Source: Nitrospirota bacterium (GTDB lineage: Bacteria > Nitrospirota > Thermodesulfovibrionia > UBA6902). From it: DNA of 64,000 nt. The notes beneath the pieces were generated by a model that searched no databases, was not told where the DNA came from, and worked only from the letters and a program-made list of their open reading frames with translations. Positions 27,894 to 36,889 of this stretch are shown here, piece by piece; within the stretch, counting starts at the first letter, position 1; every line of letters begins with the position of its first letter. The stretch spans positions 62,001-126,000 of the forward strand of contig JACQZE010000005.1 of NCBI GenBank assembly GCA_016207885.1, written 5' to 3'. The translations under genes were made by a program, and so were the position numbers.

Positions 27894-28517
27894 ATGGATA
27901 GACCTTTAGATGAACACACATTTGTTGTTGTTGATGTTGAGACGACAGGAACTTCGACATTTGACCGGATTTGTGAAATCGGGCTTACAAAGATTATTAA
28001 TGGTGAAATTGTTGATAAATTAGAGACACTTATAAACCCCTGTGTCAATATAACAAACACCATTTATCACGGCATACAGGACTGGATGGTTGAAGATGCG
28101 CCTCTATTTATTGATGTTGCCGGGAAGATATCAGGATTTATTCATAATACTGTTTTGGTTGCACATAACGCCCCGTTTGATATGAGGTTTATTCGATATG
28201 AGCTTCAGCGTTTGGATACTGACCTTTCTCATAATGCTATTTGCACATTAAAGTTATCAAGACAGCTTCATCCGGATTATCCTTATCATCGGCTTGATTA
28301 TTTGCTTGAGAGGTATCAGATCGTTAATGAATGCCCTCATCGTGCAGGCACAGATGCTGATTCTGAGGCAAAGCTCTTTCTTGAGATAAAGAATAAGCTT
28401 AAAAGTAAGGGACTTGGAACATTGAAGTCTTTAGGTTCGTACAACCATGTATGGTGTGAGAACATATATCTGAAAAACCAGGGTAATGGCAGCCTATTGA
28501 CACGGGACGATCTGTGA
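27894..28517 (+). CDS. DnaQ-like DEDDh 3'-5' exonuclease
   Basis: A 207-residue exonuclease of the DNA polymerase III epsilon type. The Exo I motif VVDVETTGT gives D14 and E16, the Exo II Asp lies in AHNAPFDMRF, and HRAGTDAD supplies the Exo III His and Asp. I start it at ATG 27894 rather than an in-frame TTG three codons upstream. There is no polymerase or GIY-YIG domain. It may serve in DNA repair or as a stand-alone proofreading subunit. It lies 30 bp upstream of rsmD. Confidence 0.88.
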   Translation: MDRPLDEHTFVVVDVETTGTSTFDRICEIGLTKIINGEIVDKLETLINPCVNITNTIYHGIQDWMVEDAPLFIDVAGKISGFIHNTVLVAHNAPFDMRFIRYELQRLDTDLSHNAICTLKLSRQLHPDYPYHRLDYLLERYQIVNECPHRAGTDADSEAKLFLEIKNKLKSKGLGTLKSLGSYNHVWCENIYLKNQGNGSLLTRDDL

Positions 28518-28547
28518 ATTTATCTCCTCATTTAGGGTCATTTATTT

Positions 28548-29087
28548 ATGAAAGAACGAAACAATGATAAAGGCAAGTCTTTAAGGCCCACATCAAACAG
28601 GGTCAGGGAAGCCCTCTTTGACATTATTAGAAGCAGGGTGGAAAATGCGCGGTTCCTTGACCTTTATGCAGGCACTGGAGCGGTAGGTTTTGCTGCTCTT
28701 AAAGAAGGTGCGTCAGAGGTCTTTTTTGTTGAGGTCGCCAAGAAGAATATTGTAGAGATCAACAAGGCTATTGAGAAAAAAGAGCTTGGCGGGCAAACAA
28801 AGGTTATATCAAGAAAAGTGTCGTCATTTATTGAATGGGCGGAAGAAGAAGGGTTGAGCTTTGACATTATATTCATTGATCCTCCTTATCATACAGATGA
28901 GATCAACAAGGCTATGTCTGCCATCGGTAAGTCAGGCATTTTAAAAGAAGACGGGATTGTAATTGCTGAACACTTTGTTAAAATGGAGCTGCCTCAGATG
29001 TTTGAACGGCTTGAGAAAACAAAAGATTATCATTACGGAGATACGGTCTTGAGTTTTTACAAGATATCTGAAGATGTTAAAGTATAA
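28548..29087 (+). CDS. rsmD: 16S rRNA (guanine-966 N2)-methyltransferase
   Basis: A 179-residue methyltransferase that modifies G966 of 16S rRNA. The N-terminal LRPTSNRVREALFDII is the RsmD signature, followed by FLDLYAGTGAVGFAAL (SAM-binding motif I) and the catalytic DPPY in IFIDPPYHTD. The length is normal. It is followed 24 bp later by coaD, a common pairing in bacteria, so the two probably form an operon with dnaQ-like upstream. Confidence 0.95.
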   Translation: MKERNNDKGKSLRPTSNRVREALFDIIRSRVENARFLDLYAGTGAVGFAALKEGASEVFFVEVAKKNIVEINKAIEKKELGGQTKVISRKVSSFIEWAEEEGLSFDIIFIDPPYHTDEINKAMSAIGKSGILKEDGIVIAEHFVKMELPQMFERLEKTKDYHYGDTVLSFYKISEDVKV

Positions 29088-29111
29088 TGGAATCGGCAGA
29101 GGAGGCATGTT

Positions 29112-29603
29112 TTGAAGAAGACCGCCATATATCCCGGAACATTCGACCCTATTACAAACGGCCACATAGACCTGATCAAAAGGACGTTAAAGATATTTGA
29201 CAGCGTCATTGTCGCTGTTGCTCCGAGCCGGAAGAAGCAGCCGTGCTTTACTACTGAGGAAAGAATAGAATTGATAAAGTCATCCATGAAAGGGCTTAAT
29301 GGCGCAAGAGTAGAGTCTTTTGACAACCTTCTTGTTGATTACGCGGACAGCAGAAAAAGCATCGCGCTTGTAAGGGGCTTGAGGGCTGTATCTGATTTTG
29401 ATTTTGAGCTGCAGATGGCACTGATGAACAGGCGGCTTAATGCAAATATAGAGACGGTTTTTATGACCCCCAGCGGTGAATATATCTTCCTCTCATCCAC
29501 CCTTGTAAAGGAGATAGCTTTTTTTGGAGGCTCGCTGAAAGGGCTTGTGCCAAAGGCTGTCGAAAAGGCGTTAAAAGACAAGTTCAGGAAACAAAAGGCG
29601 TAA
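29112..29603 (+). CDS. coaD: Phosphopantetheine adenylyltransferase
   Basis: A 163-residue nucleotidyltransferase that makes dephospho-CoA from phosphopantetheine and ATP. AIYPGTFDPITNGHIDLI contains the T/HxGH site, and the C-terminal SSTLVKEIAFFGG is typical. Translation begins at TTG 29112, supported by GAGGAGG 6 nt upstream and by the correct N-terminus. Normal length. It overlaps nothing and follows rsmD closely. Confidence 0.96.
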   Translation: MKKTAIYPGTFDPITNGHIDLIKRTLKIFDSVIVAVAPSRKKQPCFTTEERIELIKSSMKGLNGARVESFDNLLVDYADSRKSIALVRGLRAVSDFDFELQMALMNRRLNANIETVFMTPSGEYIFLSSTLVKEIAFFGGSLKGLVPKAVEKALKDKFRKQKA

Positions 29604-29666
29604 GGCACAAAGCAAAAAGCACTGAACTTATATGCCGTTTTCATTTCTTTTATAAAACCAAACAAC

Positions 29667-30542
29667 ATGGGCTATCTTAAGATCATAGCGGCTATTCTTA
29701 TCTGGAGTTCCCTCGGGATATTCGTAAGGAACGCCGGGCTTCCTACGCTAAATACGGTTTTTTATCCGGCTGTGATAGCTCTTGTTCTTCAGTTCCTTAT
29801 GCTTGCAGCAAAAGGGCAGATAAAAGGCTCTTTAAAGAATGCCGGCTCTGTAAATCATTTATTGATCTTATCCTTTATCCCCTTCCTTTTTCTTGCTAAC
29901 ACGCTTCTCTTTTTCTTTGCTTTCAAACACACGACAATAGCAAACTCGGTGCTCACGCATTATACAGCCCCGATATTTGTAGCAATGCTTGCGCCCGTCT
30001 TTCTTAAGGAGAAGATATTCAGGACAACATGGATCGCTATCATGCTTTCATCTATGGGTTTATGGGTTATGTTGGGGAGGCCTGACTTCACTGAAATGCT
30101 TTCTGTGAACAATGGAAATACCAGGGGGATCATTGCCGGCGCCTTTTCAGGCGTTGCTTACGCATTTATAATTTTGACTGTGAAAGGGATAGCTTCAAGG
30201 TTTTCATCGCTCTTTATCGTTTTTGTGCAGAACTTAGTGGCTGTGTTTGCGCTTCTCCCCTTTATAGCAGGCTCGGAGATGACTTTTCAGGCTCTTCCTT
30301 ACCTTATAACGATGGGTTTTCTCCATTCGACTATCGCGCCAATATTATATGTAGACGGCATCAGGAGAGTTAAGGCAAATGAAGCTGCGATATTGGGTTA
30401 CTTCGAACCGGTCGGCGCGATAATCCTTGCGTTCATCTTTTTGCAGGAGGTGCCTGAGCCCGTGGCGCTGCTTGGCGGCGGCCTGATAATCTTATCCGGG
30501 ATTATGATATTGAGGCAAAAAAAAGTTAATGATCTTTATTGA
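29667..30542 (+). CDS. EamA/DMT-family membrane transporter
   Basis: A 291-residue protein with ten hydrophobic helices in two EamA repeats (about residues 5-135 and 150-285). The second repeat ends with EAAILGYFEPVGAIILAFIFLQE, a typical EamA signature. It may export amino acids or metabolites, but the substrate is unknown. The start has no obvious ribosome-binding site. Its 3' end overlaps the 3' end of the convergent miaA by 17 bp. Confidence 0.88.
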   Translation: MGYLKIIAAILIWSSLGIFVRNAGLPTLNTVFYPAVIALVLQFLMLAAKGQIKGSLKNAGSVNHLLILSFIPFLFLANTLLFFFAFKHTTIANSVLTHYTAPIFVAMLAPVFLKEKIFRTTWIAIMLSSMGLWVMLGRPDFTEMLSVNNGNTRGIIAGAFSGVAYAFIILTVKGIASRFSSLFIVFVQNLVAVFALLPFIAGSEMTFQALPYLITMGFLHSTIAPILYVDGIRRVKANEAAILGYFEPVGAIILAFIFLQEVPEPVALLGGGLIILSGIMILRQKKVNDLY

Positions 30543-31479
30543 TAATTCTTTTAATCACTTCTATATCATTTAATATTTTTTTAAACACAGCGTTTGAATC
30601 ATATACTCCGGTCAGATCCACCCAATTTATATCAGGCTCTTTTCTGAACCATGTCATCTGCCTCTTTGCGTAATTCCTCGTCCGCTTCTTGATGAGTTCA
30701 ACCGCTTCTTCAAGCGGCACTTCTCCGGCAAGATATAGGCTCATCTCTTTATAACCGAGGGCCTGCATGGCTGTCCTGTCCGGCTTTAGCGTAACGAGCC
30801 GCAGAACCTCTTCCAGCAGGCCGTCCAGCATCATCTTGTTAACCCGCTTATCTATCAGGCTGTAAAGCTCTTTTCTGTCGCGTGTAAGACCGATTTTGAT
30901 AAAGGTATACGGTTCAGGTTTTGTATGGCTCTTCTGCTTTTCCGATATCATGTTATCATTAAGCGATACCTCAAGCGCCCTGATGGTCCTTCTCACATCA
31001 TTCGGTTCTATCTTTTTCGCTGCCTCAGGGTCAAGCCTTTCCAGGTAAGAATGAAGATATCCGTCTCCTTTGAGATGTTCAGTTTCCAGCAATTCATCCC
31101 TCAGTTTCCAGTCTGCCGCAGGCCCCTCAAATAATCCGGCTGTCAGTGTTCTGATATATAACCCTGTTCCGCCTACGATCAGAGGGATCTTATTTCTTTG
31201 ATGAAGTTCGTCGATGAGCTTAACAGCGTTGTCTCTGAAAAGCCCTGCGCTGAACGATTCACCGGGAGAAATAATATCTATGAGGTGATGCTTCACCTCT
31301 TTCAGCTCATCAGGAGAAGGCTTTGCAGTGCCGATGTCCATGTGTTTGTAAATCTGCATTGAATCAGCGCTGATGATCTCTGTCTCAAGCGCCTTTGCAA
31401 GAAGGATCGATACACCTGTCTTGCCGACGGAAGTGGGGCCGAGGAGAATGATGACGGGTTTATTATAAGGAGAGGTCAT
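30526..31479 (-). CDS. miaA: tRNA dimethylallyltransferase
   Basis: A 317-residue enzyme that adds a dimethylallyl group to A37 of tRNAs reading UNN codons. The P-loop LGPTSVGKT lies near the N-terminus, followed by DSMQIYKHMDIGTAKP. The C-terminal KRTRNYAKRQMTWFRKEPD is characteristic. I chose ATG 31479 (MTSPYNKP), because upstream in-frame starts would overlap mutL and add an unrelated basic tail. It begins 13 bp after the mutL stop in an operon with mutL, a conserved pairing. It overlaps the EamA gene end by 17 bp. Confidence 0.95.
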   Translation of the reverse strand: MTSPYNKPVIILLGPTSVGKTGVSILLAKALETEIISADSMQIYKHMDIGTAKPSPDELKEVKHHLIDIISPGESFSAGLFRDNAVKLIDELHQRNKIPLIVGGTGLYIRTLTAGLFEGPAADWKLRDELLETEHLKGDGYLHSYLERLDPEAAKKIEPNDVRRTIRALEVSLNDNMISEKQKSHTKPEPYTFIKIGLTRDRKELYSLIDKRVNKMMLDGLLEEVLRLVTLKPDRTAMQALGYKEMSLYLAGEVPLEEAVELIKKRTRNYAKRQMTWFRKEPDINWVDLTGVYDSNAVFKKILNDIEVIKRIINKDH

Positions 31480-31492
31480 TAGTAAATATTTT

Positions 31493-33217
31493 TTACTTCC
31501 TCTTGAACATCTTCTGAAGATCATCCAAGGATAAATATATCTTTGTCGGCCTTCCGTGCGGGCATTTGCCGGGCTCTTTGCATTTCTGAAGGTCATCCAT
31601 CATTCTTGCTATCTCTTCATTCCCAAGCGGCTCACTTCCCCTCACTGATGTATGGCATGCCAGCCTGGCTGCTATCTTATCAAGCATGGATGCTTTATCT
31701 ATATCGCCTTTTATGCCGGATGTCTCTTCTTCAAGTATGTTTGACGCGATATCAAGAAGCAGTGACTTTATGTCAGCCTTCTTCAGCTCTTTAGGCATTG
31801 ATTTGACTATCACGTTATTCCCGCCGAAATCCTCTACTTCAAGCCCGAGTTCCTTAAGAAAGCCTTTATGTTTCGTAATTATGCCGAACTCTTTTACCGG
31901 AAGTTCCACCCTGAGGGGCAGGAAGAGCGATTCAGCTTCAACTGAGGCCTTGTTGAGGAACTTCTCATACAGTATCCTCTCATGCGCAGCATGCTGGTCA
32001 ATGATAAGCAGTCCGTCGTTTGTGCCATGTGCTATAAAAGACTCGCCTATATGAAAGTATGCAGGAACATCAGAAGTGATACCGGATGCGAAGAAGTCGG
32101 TCTGGGACTCTCTGACAAGGCCGGCAAGGGATTCTCGGAACCCTGCGCTGTCCCTGCCGTAGCTGAAAGCCTGACCCTTCAGTTCTTCAGACGCTTTATG
32201 CGATGAGGTATATACAACGTCTGAACTGCTTTCTGGATTCAGCGCCTCATAAATTGCAGCACCGACAATCTTATGTATCTCATCAGGCTTTTCAAACCGC
32301 ACCTCGCGTTTTGCAGGATGGACATTTACATCAACCTTTTTGGTATCGATATCAAGGAAGATAAAGTATGCCGGATGCCTGCCGCTTGGAATGCTGTGGC
32401 TGTACGCGTTATAGAGAGCATGATTTACAGTCAGGTTCTTCACCGGCCTCCTGTTAACAAATATCGTCTGGTGGCTTCTGCTGGCTCTTGTAAAGTTCTC
32501 TCCTGAGGCAAATCCATAGACCTTAATACCGGAACCTTCCTTATTTATTTCGATAAACTCTTCTGCAAGCTCTTCGCCATAAAGCTGGCCAAACCTCTCT
32601 TTGAGGCTATGCGCAGATGGAACATTCAATATCTCGCTGCCATTATGAGAAAGTGAAAAGGATATTCCCGGATAGGCAAACGCCTTCTGGATCACGGCCT
32701 CGATTATATGTGAAAGTTCAGTAGGTGTACTCTTGAGAAATTTTCTTCTTGCCGGCGTGTTATAGAAGATATCCCTTATCTCAATGGCTGTGCCTTTTAA
32801 AGGCGGGGCATCTGCTATATCAATCTCACCCCTTGCCCCGATCTCAAGTTTTGTCCCAACGCCCGCACCTTCAGGTGCAGTAGTCAGCGTGACCTTTGAG
32901 ACAGATGCTATAGACGACAGGGCCTCTCCCCTGAAGCCGAGGGTGGAGATATTAAAGAGGTCATCTTCAGATGATATCTTGCTCGTGGCATGCCTTTGAA
33001 AACATAAGGATACATCTTCCCTGTCCATGCCGCAGCCGTTATCAGATACCTTAATCAGCTTCTTCCCGCCGTGCAGCACCTCGACATCTATCTTTGCGGC
33101 GCCGGCGTCAATTGAATTATCCAGCAACTCTCTTACAACCGATGCCGGACGCTCTATAACTTCGCCCGCTGCTATTTTGTTGATGAGGCTGTCAGGAAGA
33201 AGGGCGATTTTAGGCAT
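31493..33217 (-). CDS. mutL: DNA mismatch repair protein MutL (endonuclease type)
   Basis: A 574-residue mismatch-repair ATPase. The N-terminal GHKL motifs are visible: ELLDNSIDAGA, DNGCGM and GFRGEALSSIASV. The C-terminal half carries DQHAAHERILYE, which fits the DQHA(x)2E(x)4E endonuclease motif, and CPHGRPT near the end. This MutL should therefore nick DNA itself, as expected in bacteria without MutH. It sits 24 bp after the radical-SAM gene on the same strand, followed by miaA. Confidence 0.96.
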   Translation of the reverse strand: MPKIALLPDSLINKIAAGEVIERPASVVRELLDNSIDAGAAKIDVEVLHGGKKLIKVSDNGCGMDREDVSLCFQRHATSKISSEDDLFNISTLGFRGEALSSIASVSKVTLTTAPEGAGVGTKLEIGARGEIDIADAPPLKGTAIEIRDIFYNTPARRKFLKSTPTELSHIIEAVIQKAFAYPGISFSLSHNGSEILNVPSAHSLKERFGQLYGEELAEEFIEINKEGSGIKVYGFASGENFTRASRSHQTIFVNRRPVKNLTVNHALYNAYSHSIPSGRHPAYFIFLDIDTKKVDVNVHPAKREVRFEKPDEIHKIVGAAIYEALNPESSSDVVYTSSHKASEELKGQAFSYGRDSAGFRESLAGLVRESQTDFFASGITSDVPAYFHIGESFIAHGTNDGLLIIDQHAAHERILYEKFLNKASVEAESLFLPLRVELPVKEFGIITKHKGFLKELGLEVEDFGGNNVIVKSMPKELKKADIKSLLLDIASNILEEETSGIKGDIDKASMLDKIAARLACHTSVRGSEPLGNEEIARMMDDLQKCKEPGKCPHGRPTKIYLSLDDLQKMFKRK

Positions 33218-33241
33218 AGCATTAATTCATCTAAGGAAAAT

Positions 33242-34717
33242 TTAACCTTTGATCATCTTCTCAAGAATGATAAAGAACCTGCCGAGGCGCTTGTAAGTCA
33301 GATACATATAGATCTCAACAAAGAATTTGTAATTGCGATGTTTCCATCTCCAGAGTGAGAGCTTATGCAAAGGCCCGAAGACCAGCCTGCTCCAGAAATT
33401 TCTAAGGAACCTGTCATAACGGAATGCAAGAAATGAATTGATATAAATGGCATGCAGCAACCCCGGGTTTTTGATCCAGGGATTCCTGACCTCATCATTT
33501 GTAAAGTTCTTCCATCCCTCAAGATGCGTAGGCGGTTTAAACCCTAACTTTAGCGCCTCTTCATACATCAACGTCCCCGGAAGTGGCACATACGGCTGGA
33601 TAGGAACCTCAGCTCCCGGATGCCTCCTGCGTATCTCATCTGCAAAGTCGAGCGTTCTGTTCATCTGCTCCTCTGTCTCGCCCGGCAGTCCTATCAAAAG
33701 GGAGTATAGAGTGGGGATATTACCCTGTGAGATGACCTTGATACCTTCATCTATCATGCGCCTGTTCTGCCCCTTTCTGATGAATTTAAGCACATCATCA
33801 TCCGGTGACTCGACGCCGAAGAAGAGGTAGACACATCCGCCTTTCTTAAACTTCTCCAGAAGTTCCGGGGTAAAGGTGTTGATCCTCACATTGGCTATCC
33901 ATTTGAAATCGAGTTCTCCGAGCAGATCGACAATATTTGCCATTACGTCTTTCCTTCCGGCGAGGAAGGTATCATCATAAAAGGTCATCTTGTTAACGCC
34001 GAGATCTTTGAGTTTAAGCAGTTCAGAGCGTATCTTTTCAAGGCTCTTTACCCGGCATACGTTTTTATGGAAATATACATTGTAGCAAAAGCCGCATTTA
34101 TGCGGGCATCCTCTTGAGGACTCGTATCCTATATTTTCAAGCGTGTCTCCCGACCTTCTTATATATTCAAGCAGTATCTCCTTGCCTTTGCCTTCGTAAG
34201 GAAAGGGTAGGCCTTCTATATCCAGAAAGTCACGGTCTTTGTTTAATGTTATCTTCTTGCCTGCCTTCCACCCGAGGCCGTCAATATCACTGAAATCTCT
34301 TTTGCCTTCCTGCAATCCGTGCACAAGTTCAAGCAGTGTCTGCTCACCCTCACCCTTTACAACAAAGTCAACCATGTCAGACTCAAGCGTCTGCTCAGCC
34401 ATCATTGACGGGTGCGTGCCGCCCCAGACAAGGGGTGTATCAGGGCTCATCTTTCTGGCAAGCTTTGCCAGCCTGATGGTATTTTTTATCTGGAAGCAGG
34501 TCATTGTGGAAAGGCCTATCATAAGCGGCTTCCTGCTCACCAACTCTTTAAACCGTTCCATCTTATGTATCCTTTCGTCAAAGTACTCGACCTCAATGCC
34601 ATGCTCTTCAAGATATGCGCCTAAAGAGAGGATAGCAAGGGGCGTCCATGCGTGGTAAGGGAACGGGCTTGCGTTTGCATATGAGAGTACGACCAAGTTC
34701 TTTTCCATATTATTCAT
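33242..34717 (-). CDS. B12-binding-domain radical SAM protein
   Basis: A 491-residue protein with a B12-binding-like N-terminal domain and a radical-SAM core, with its cluster cysteines at C204, C208 and C211 (GCPHKCGFC). The C-terminal ~100 residues are rich in aromatic and basic residues, as in the related proteins that act on lipids. The gene starts at or near the stop of a GT2 gene (starts at 34717, or at 34708 just past it), so the two are coupled. The pair precedes mutL-miaA. The substrate is unknown; a membrane- or polysaccharide-associated role is suggested only by the GT2 partner. Confidence 0.88.
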   Translation of the reverse strand: MNNMEKNLVVLSYANASPFPYHAWTPLAILSLGAYLEEHGIEVEYFDERIHKMERFKELVSRKPLMIGLSTMTCFQIKNTIRLAKLARKMSPDTPLVWGGTHPSMMAEQTLESDMVDFVVKGEGEQTLLELVHGLQEGKRDFSDIDGLGWKAGKKITLNKDRDFLDIEGLPFPYEGKGKEILLEYIRRSGDTLENIGYESSRGCPHKCGFCYNVYFHKNVCRVKSLEKIRSELLKLKDLGVNKMTFYDDTFLAGRKDVMANIVDLLGELDFKWIANVRINTFTPELLEKFKKGGCVYLFFGVESPDDDVLKFIRKGQNRRMIDEGIKVISQGNIPTLYSLLIGLPGETEEQMNRTLDFADEIRRRHPGAEVPIQPYVPLPGTLMYEEALKLGFKPPTHLEGWKNFTNDEVRNPWIKNPGLLHAIYINSFLAFRYDRFLRNFWSRLVFGPLHKLSLWRWKHRNYKFFVEIYMYLTYKRLGRFFIILEKMIKG

Positions 34718-35696
34718 TGTTTGCCGCCAGTCCTTTTTTGGAGAAAGGATAACTCACTACTCCATAGGCAGCGGCTATCATGATATCAATCCCCAGAATG
34801 TAGTTAAGGCAGAGAGCCCTGACCGCGAAAAAGAGCCCGGCCTCTTTGCGCATGAAGTTCCACCATTTTAGATTAGCAAAAAAGAAGATTATTAACAGAA
34901 AGATAACAGCATTCTTTAAAACAGGCACAGCAGGCATAAGAAGTAAAAGCACAAAACTGACAAACGCGCACATGGCGGCTATGCCGTTGCTCGGGGCGGT
35001 AGGGCCCGCATTGTCAAGCTTCTTCTCCTTAAAAAAGAGGTGTACCCACATGACGGTCCGTTTAAAGTAGTTTCGCATCGCCTGTTTGAAGTTCGCGAAC
35101 TGGTGCCTTACAAGCATCTTATCGTTAAGGATTATCGGGTCAGTCCTGTTCACCCTTCTTGCAAGCTCAAAATCCTCGACATCAGCCCCTTTGTACGACT
35201 CATTATAGCCGCCTATCTCAAGGAAGAAGTCCTTCTTCATGGCTCCGCATCTCGGAGCAAAAACGCTTACCTCCCCGCCTTTCGTTCCTATGAGATGTAT
35301 ATACTCGAACATCGCCATGTAATGCGGCACAAAACCCTTATTCAATGAATTTGTGTCGCATATACCTATCACGCATTTCGCAGAGGGATTGTATTCAAAA
35401 TAGTCTTTGACCGCCCGTATTGTACCGTCTAAAACCACCACGTCAGAATCAAGGAAGAATATTATATCTCCCTTTGCCTCCCTCACGCCTTTATTCCTTG
35501 CCTTTGCGGGGCCGCCGTTTCTCGCCATCTCTATCAGCCTGACAGGATATTTCTTCACAAGCTCAACGGTATTGTCAGTTGAGCAGTCGTCTATTATTAT
35601 CACTTCCATATCGTCTACAGCCTGTTTGAATATGGAGCCCAGAAGATTTGGGATGAATCTTGAAGCGTTATATGTGGGGATTACGATGGAGATCAT
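34710..35696 (-). CDS. Family 2 glycosyltransferase with C-terminal membrane helices
   Basis: A 328-residue GT2 enzyme. The GT-A fold is shown by ISIVIPTYNASRF, IIDDCSTDNT and the metal-binding DSD in FFLDSDVVV; later PRCGAMKKDFF and GADVEDFELARR carry the acceptor-side acidic residues. Two or three hydrophobic helices near residues 238-312 anchor it in the membrane. It transfers a sugar to a lipid or polysaccharide at the inner membrane; the donor and acceptor are unknown. It heads the operon with the radical-SAM gene, mutL and miaA. Confidence 0.88.
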   Translation of the reverse strand: MISIVIPTYNASRFIPNLLGSIFKQAVDDMEVIIIDDCSTDNTVELVKKYPVRLIEMARNGGPAKARNKGVREAKGDIIFFLDSDVVVLDGTIRAVKDYFEYNPSAKCVIGICDTNSLNKGFVPHYMAMFEYIHLIGTKGGEVSVFAPRCGAMKKDFFLEIGGYNESYKGADVEDFELARRVNRTDPIILNDKMLVRHQFANFKQAMRNYFKRTVMWVHLFFKEKKLDNAGPTAPSNGIAAMCAFVSFVLLLLMPAVPVLKNAVIFLLIIFFFANLKWWNFMRKEAGLFFAVRALCLNYILGIDIMIAAAYGVVSYPFSKKGLAANNE

Positions 35697-35775
35697 TTTT
35701 CCAAGTATAAAAATAATGGAGTTATAAAATCAAATATCCCGTTCAATTGCATATGTCATATAATATGCAGTATCA

Positions 35776-35804
35776 TTGACAATTCCATTGTATATTTTTA
35801 ATAT
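35776..35804 (+). promoter_or_regulatory. Sigma-70-like promoter for the DUF2914 gene
   Basis: TTGACA and TAATAT with a 17-nt spacer predict a start near 35811. The site argues that translation begins at GTG 35839, since the longer in-frame reading would start inside the -35 box. Confidence 0.65.
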
Positions 35805-35838
35805 TAAGCCCTGTGAAGCAGCAAAGGAAAAGAAGCGG

Positions 35839-36252
35839 GTGAAGAAACACAATAACATAACCTGGATAATAGCAGTTACAGCTATTTTGCTTTTAATTAC
35901 GGCTCCGATCGCTTACTCAGAGCACACTCACAATCTGGAGGTCTCCCGCCTCTTCATCTCCGAGAGTATGCTTGGCAGAGAGCCTGCCATAGCTACAAAG
36001 GTCTTCTCATCCGACCTGGAGAAGGTTTACTGTTTTCTCGAGGCGAGAAATATTACCAGAGACACAGTAATCACCTTTGCCTGGTATTATGGTGAAAAAG
36101 AGGTCTTAAACATTTCGCTTCCTGTGAGGGAAGGGGCAAGATGGCGGACATACTCCAGCAAGAAACTGGCAGGCCTCAAAGGGGACTGGATGGTTGTGAT
36201 CAGGGACAGCAATAAGACTGTCCTTGGGAAGGTAAAGTTCATAGTAGAATGA
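35839..36252 (+). CDS. Membrane-anchored DUF2914-type protein
   Basis: A 137-residue protein with an N-terminal membrane anchor or signal (NNITWIIAVTAILLLITAP) and a compact beta-rich domain that matches the DUF2914 layout: a strand ending in CFLEARN, then WYYGEKEV and the closing GDWMVVIRDSNKTVLGKVKFIV. DUF2914 domains are periplasmic and of unknown role. I use GTG 35839 as the start, because the upstream TTG lies within a promoter. The gene stands alone. Confidence 0.75.
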   Translation: MKKHNNITWIIAVTAILLLITAPIAYSEHTHNLEVSRLFISESMLGREPAIATKVFSSDLEKVYCFLEARNITRDTVITFAWYYGEKEVLNISLPVREGARWRTYSSKKLAGLKGDWMVVIRDSNKTVLGKVKFIVE

Positions 36253-36356
36253 TCCCGCGTATTTTTCAGAGTCACATTCAAGGCTGTCTCAAGGCCAACA
36301 GTTTTTTCCACAGGGGAATTTACCTTTTTCATATTGCGATAATTGCGTATTTTTCA

Positions 36357-36385
36357 TTGACAAGAGTTTAAAACTTTTGTATGAT
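36357..36385 (+). promoter_or_regulatory. Strong sigma-70 promoter for the SWIB gene
   Basis: TTGACA and TATGAT with a 17-nt spacer, among the best matches in the window. The start would be near 36392, giving a leader of about 58 nt before ATG 36450. Confidence 0.75.
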
Positions 36386-36449
36386 TTTTGTAACTATATT
36401 CAGAGTTCAACGGCATTAGTAAATGCCGCAAAATTTAAGGAGGGTTCGC

Positions 36450-36815
36450 ATGGCAAAAAAGAAGACTGCTAAGAAGAAGGTTGCCAAGAAGAAAACTGCT
36501 GCAAAGAAGGTAGCCAAGAAGAAGACCGCCAAGAAGAAAGTTGCCAAGAAAAAAACTGCTAAGAGAAAACCGAATGCTGCATTCATGAAGCCGATGAATA
36601 TCAGCGATGATCTCGCCGCAGTAGTAGGCAGCAAGCCTATCCCCAGGACAGAAGTCACCAAGAAGCTCTGGGAATACATCAAGAAGAACAAGCTTCAGGA
36701 TAGCAAGAACAAGAGGAATATCAATGCTGATGCCGCCCTCAAGAAGATATTCAAAGGCAAAGCACAGGTTTCAATGTTCGAGATGACCAAACTGGTCAGC
36801 AATCACCTGAGCTAA
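36450..36815 (+). CDS. SWIB/MDM2-domain protein with a histone-H1-like lysine tail
   Basis: A 121-residue protein. Residues 2-39 are repeats of A-K-K-K-T/V, a lysine-alanine tail like bacterial histone H1-like proteins. A SWIB domain follows (about 45-120), with MNISDDLAAVVGSKPIPRTEVTKKLWEYIKKNKLQ-type residues around 47-82, seen here in part. The same layout is known in Chlamydia and several soil or sediment bacteria. It probably binds DNA and condenses or remodels the nucleoid. ATG 36450 is preceded by AAGGAGGG. A strong promoter and a bidirectional terminator bracket it as a single, highly expressed gene. Confidence 0.92.
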   Translation: MAKKKTAKKKVAKKKTAAKKVAKKKTAKKKVAKKKTAKRKPNAAFMKPMNISDDLAAVVGSKPIPRTEVTKKLWEYIKKNKLQDSKNKRNINADAALKKIFKGKAQVSMFEMTKLVSNHLS

Positions 36816-36834
36816 AGATTACATAGCCAAAACT

Positions 36835-36868
36835 AAAAAGGCGCTCTGATATATCGGGGCGCCTTTTT
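36835..36868. terminator. Bidirectional terminator between SWIB gene and trpB2
   Basis: A 10-bp stem (AAAAAGGCGC/GCGCCTTTTT) with a 14-nt loop. T-runs lie at both ends, so it can end the SWIB transcript (plus) and the trpB2 transcript (minus). Confidence 0.85.
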
Positions 36869-36889
36869 AGTTTTCTTATTGAAATATAT

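Noticed and set aside
31480-31596. 39-codon N-terminal extension of miaA
   Set aside because: It overlaps the end of mutL, is basic and unlike MiaA; ATG 31479 gives the normal P-loop position.
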